Shown: piece by piece, positions 49,422-50,643 of the stretch
How positions within the stretch are numbered: the first letter of the stretch is position 1
Layout of the letters: every line of letters begins with the position of its first letter
NCBI GenBank assembly: GCA_964475755.1
Contig: CAYYXR010000020.1
Span: forward strand, 1 to 50,643
Direction of reading: 5' to 3'
Source of the DNA: UBA11612 sp964475755
Lineage (GTDB): Bacteria > Pseudomonadota > Alphaproteobacteria > Rhodospirillales > Rhodospirillaceae
DNA: 50,643 nt
Notes under the pieces: generated by a model
The model's input: only the letters and a program-made list of their open reading frames with translations
Told to the model about the DNA's origin: nothing
The model's database searches: none
Made by a program: the position numbers and the translations under genes

Positions 49422-50643
49422 ATGCACGCCCGATTTCTGAGCACGTTGCTCGGCACGACATTTCTTTTTGCGATGAGCGGCGCACCCGCCGTCATGGCTC
49501 AATCCGTTACGATCGACGACAATGACATCGGCGGTGTAGTCACCAGCGGTAGCGGTCCGGAAGCGGGCGTATGGGTTATCGCGGAAACCTACGATCTGCC
49601 CACGCGTCACGTCAAAATCGTCGTGACCGACGATCAAGGCCGCTATGTCCTCCCTGATATGCAGGAAGCGACATACCAGGTTTGGGTGCGCGGCTATGGC
49701 CTCGTTGACTCAGATCCGGTTGATGCTGATCCCGGCACAAAGCTTAACCTGACGGCAAAGACTGCACCGACACCTCAGGCTGCTGCCGAAGTCTATCCGG
49801 CGCATTACTGGTTCTCGCTGATCGAGAACCCGGCAAAAAGCGAATTCCCCGGCACCGGCCCTGAAGGCAACGGCATTTCGCCCGCGTTCGCCACCCAGCA
49901 AGACTGGATCGGTCACGTGAAAGAGCAGTGCCATTTCTGCCACCAGCTCGGCAATAAGATCACGCGCACGGCCCCCGACGTTGGCAACACCATTGAAGCC
50001 TGGGATCAGCGCGTCCAGAAGGGCCGCAGCCCTGACGACATTTTCCATGACGGCAACGCGCAATACGCCATGCGCGGTCCGGGTCTCGGCTCGGTCATGA
50101 ACAACAACATGACCCGCTTTGGCCGCCAGCGTGGCCTCTCCATGTTTGCTGATTGGACCGACCGTATCGCGGCTGGCGAAGTGCCGGTTGCTCCGGAACG
50201 CCCTGAGGGTGTTGAGCGTAATATCGTCGTCAGTGTTTGGGATTGGGGCGGCGGCCGCTTCATTCACGACGCGATTTCAACCGACAAGCGCAATCCGACT
50301 GTACATGCCGGAGGCGAAGTGTTCGGTGTGCAACAGCTTTCAGGCATGGTTGCCACGCTTGATCCAAGCACCTCCACGCTCAGCGAGTTCGAACTGGAAG
50401 GCTTGTCGGGCGACTGGAACCCGAACGCGAACGACCATACTTCAACAATCGACTCCAAGGGTCGTCACTGGATGTCCAACACCGGCGCCATCGAAGGCAA
50501 GGCGCACGAGTATTGCACCAACGGTGATCTGAGCCCGTGGGCAGCTTTATATCCGAAGCAGCAGCGCGGTGGTCAGATGATTTCGGTCTTCGATCCCGAA
50601 ACAAAGGAGAGCGAAGCTATTCCGGTTTGCTTCGGAACCCACC
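49422..50643 (+). CDS. Periplasmic haem protein with carboxypeptidase-regulatory-like and Vgb-like domains (3' end outside window)
   Basis: The frame is open from the ATG at 49422 to the window edge, 407 residues with no stop. AGGGAGGA precedes the ATG. Residues 1-26 are a signal peptide (ending AVMAQ). At about 33-115 comes a carboxypeptidase-regulatory-like beta-sandwich domain (IGGVVTSGSGPEAGVWVIAE, then DDQGRYVLPDM and YQVWVRGYGLVD). A haem c motif CHFCH stands at residues 170-174. From about 280 the pattern of short repeats (VATLDPSTSTLSEFEL, STIDSKGRHWMSNTG, ISVFDPETKESEAI) is like the virginiamycin B lyase-type propeller. Domain names are by resemblance. A c-type haem with such a propeller beside a PQQ dehydrogenase suggests a periplasmic redox or lyase partner. 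The C-terminus is unknown. Confidence 0.85.
   Translation, partial: MHARFLSTLLGTTFLFAMSGAPAVMAQSVTIDDNDIGGVVTSGSGPEAGVWVIAETYDLPTRHVKIVVTDDQGRYVLPDMQEATYQVWVRGYGLVDSDPVDADPGTKLNLTAKTAPTPQAAAEVYPAHYWFSLIENPAKSEFPGTGPEGNGISPAFATQQDWIGHVKEQCHFCHQLGNKITRTAPDVGNTIEAWDQRVQKGRSPDDIFHDGNAQYAMRGPGLGSVMNNNMTRFGRQRGLSMFADWTDRIAAGEVPVAPERPEGVERNIVVSVWDWGGGRFIHDAISTDKRNPTVHAGGEVFGVQQLSGMVATLDPSTSTLSEFELEGLSGDWNPNANDHTSTIDSKGRHWMSNTGAIEGKAHEYCTNGDLSPWAALYPKQQRGGQMISVFDPETKESEAIPVCFGTH

Noticed and set aside
49710..50267. Long open frame on the minus strand at the right end
   Set aside because: It is antisense to the open, signal-bearing haem protein frame on the plus strand and has no recognisable sequence or ribosome site; it is a shadow.
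1..50643. CRISPR arrays, tRNA or rRNA genes, insertion sequences, integrases
   Set aside because: No repeat-spacer pattern, cloverleaf with a TTCGA-type T-loop in gene-free DNA, transposase motif or long terminal inverted repeat was found by eye on either strand.

Overview
The window looks like chromosomal DNA of a free-living, moderately GC-rich alphaproteobacterium. Pointers are the class I lysyl-tRNA synthetase, the DUF1489 and DUF1289 proteins, a fadNAE-like beta-oxidation cluster, and pst genes directly followed by phoU-phoB. No tRNA, rRNA, insertion sequence, integrase or CRISPR array was seen. All functions are read from the sequence by eye; no database search was possible.

Layout. 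1-2217: 3' end of groEL with its terminator, then a membrane-anchored unknown overlapping a glutathione S-transferase. 2214-6724: a DinG/XPD-type helicase divergent from lysK, with two hairpins between them. 6746-15488 (minus strand): a fatty acid degradation operon read in the order SCP2-like carrier, acyl-CoA ligase, thiolase, FadN-type dehydrogenase/hydratase, acyl-CoA dehydrogenase, thioesterase, with a sulfotransferase at its end. 15886-25553: signalling and small housekeeping genes. They include a degenerate EAL protein, a Cache-HAMP-PP2C phosphatase, DUF1489, a DMT transporter, msrB, queF, DUF1289, a Tam-like methyltransferase, a membrane GGDEF protein with a ruined active site, and a receiver-GGDEF protein. 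26252-30203: a TonB energy-transduction operon (tonB, a Met-rich ExbB, two exbD, a TPR protein), preceded by a 700-base gap holding a perfect 10-bp dyad. 30359-32011: msrP-msrQ. 32384-36548: PAS-PAS-GGDEF, transketolase and ribulose-phosphate epimerase. 36609-44538: a Pho box, then pstS, pstC, pstA, pstB, phoU, phoB. 44548-46657: apt, a decayed glycine-rich surface or phage-tail-like gene, and a CbpA-type DnaJ protein. 46855-50643: a cytochrome c-PQQ dehydrogenase, a periplasmic cupin, and the start of a periplasmic haem protein that runs off the window.

Themes. The cell degrades fatty acids, takes up TonB-dependent nutrients, scavenges phosphate under PhoB control, repairs oxidised methionine in cytoplasm (MsrB) and periplasm (MsrPQ), and has several cyclic-di-GMP-type signalling proteins, two of them with broken catalytic sites. 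The least conventional parts are: the oversized PstC (beta-propeller insert) and PstA (coiled-coil insert); the methionine-rich arm on ExbB; the degenerate GGDEF protein that keeps an inhibitory-site motif; and the periplasmic PQQ/cupin/haem-protein trio at the right end, whose substrate is unknown.
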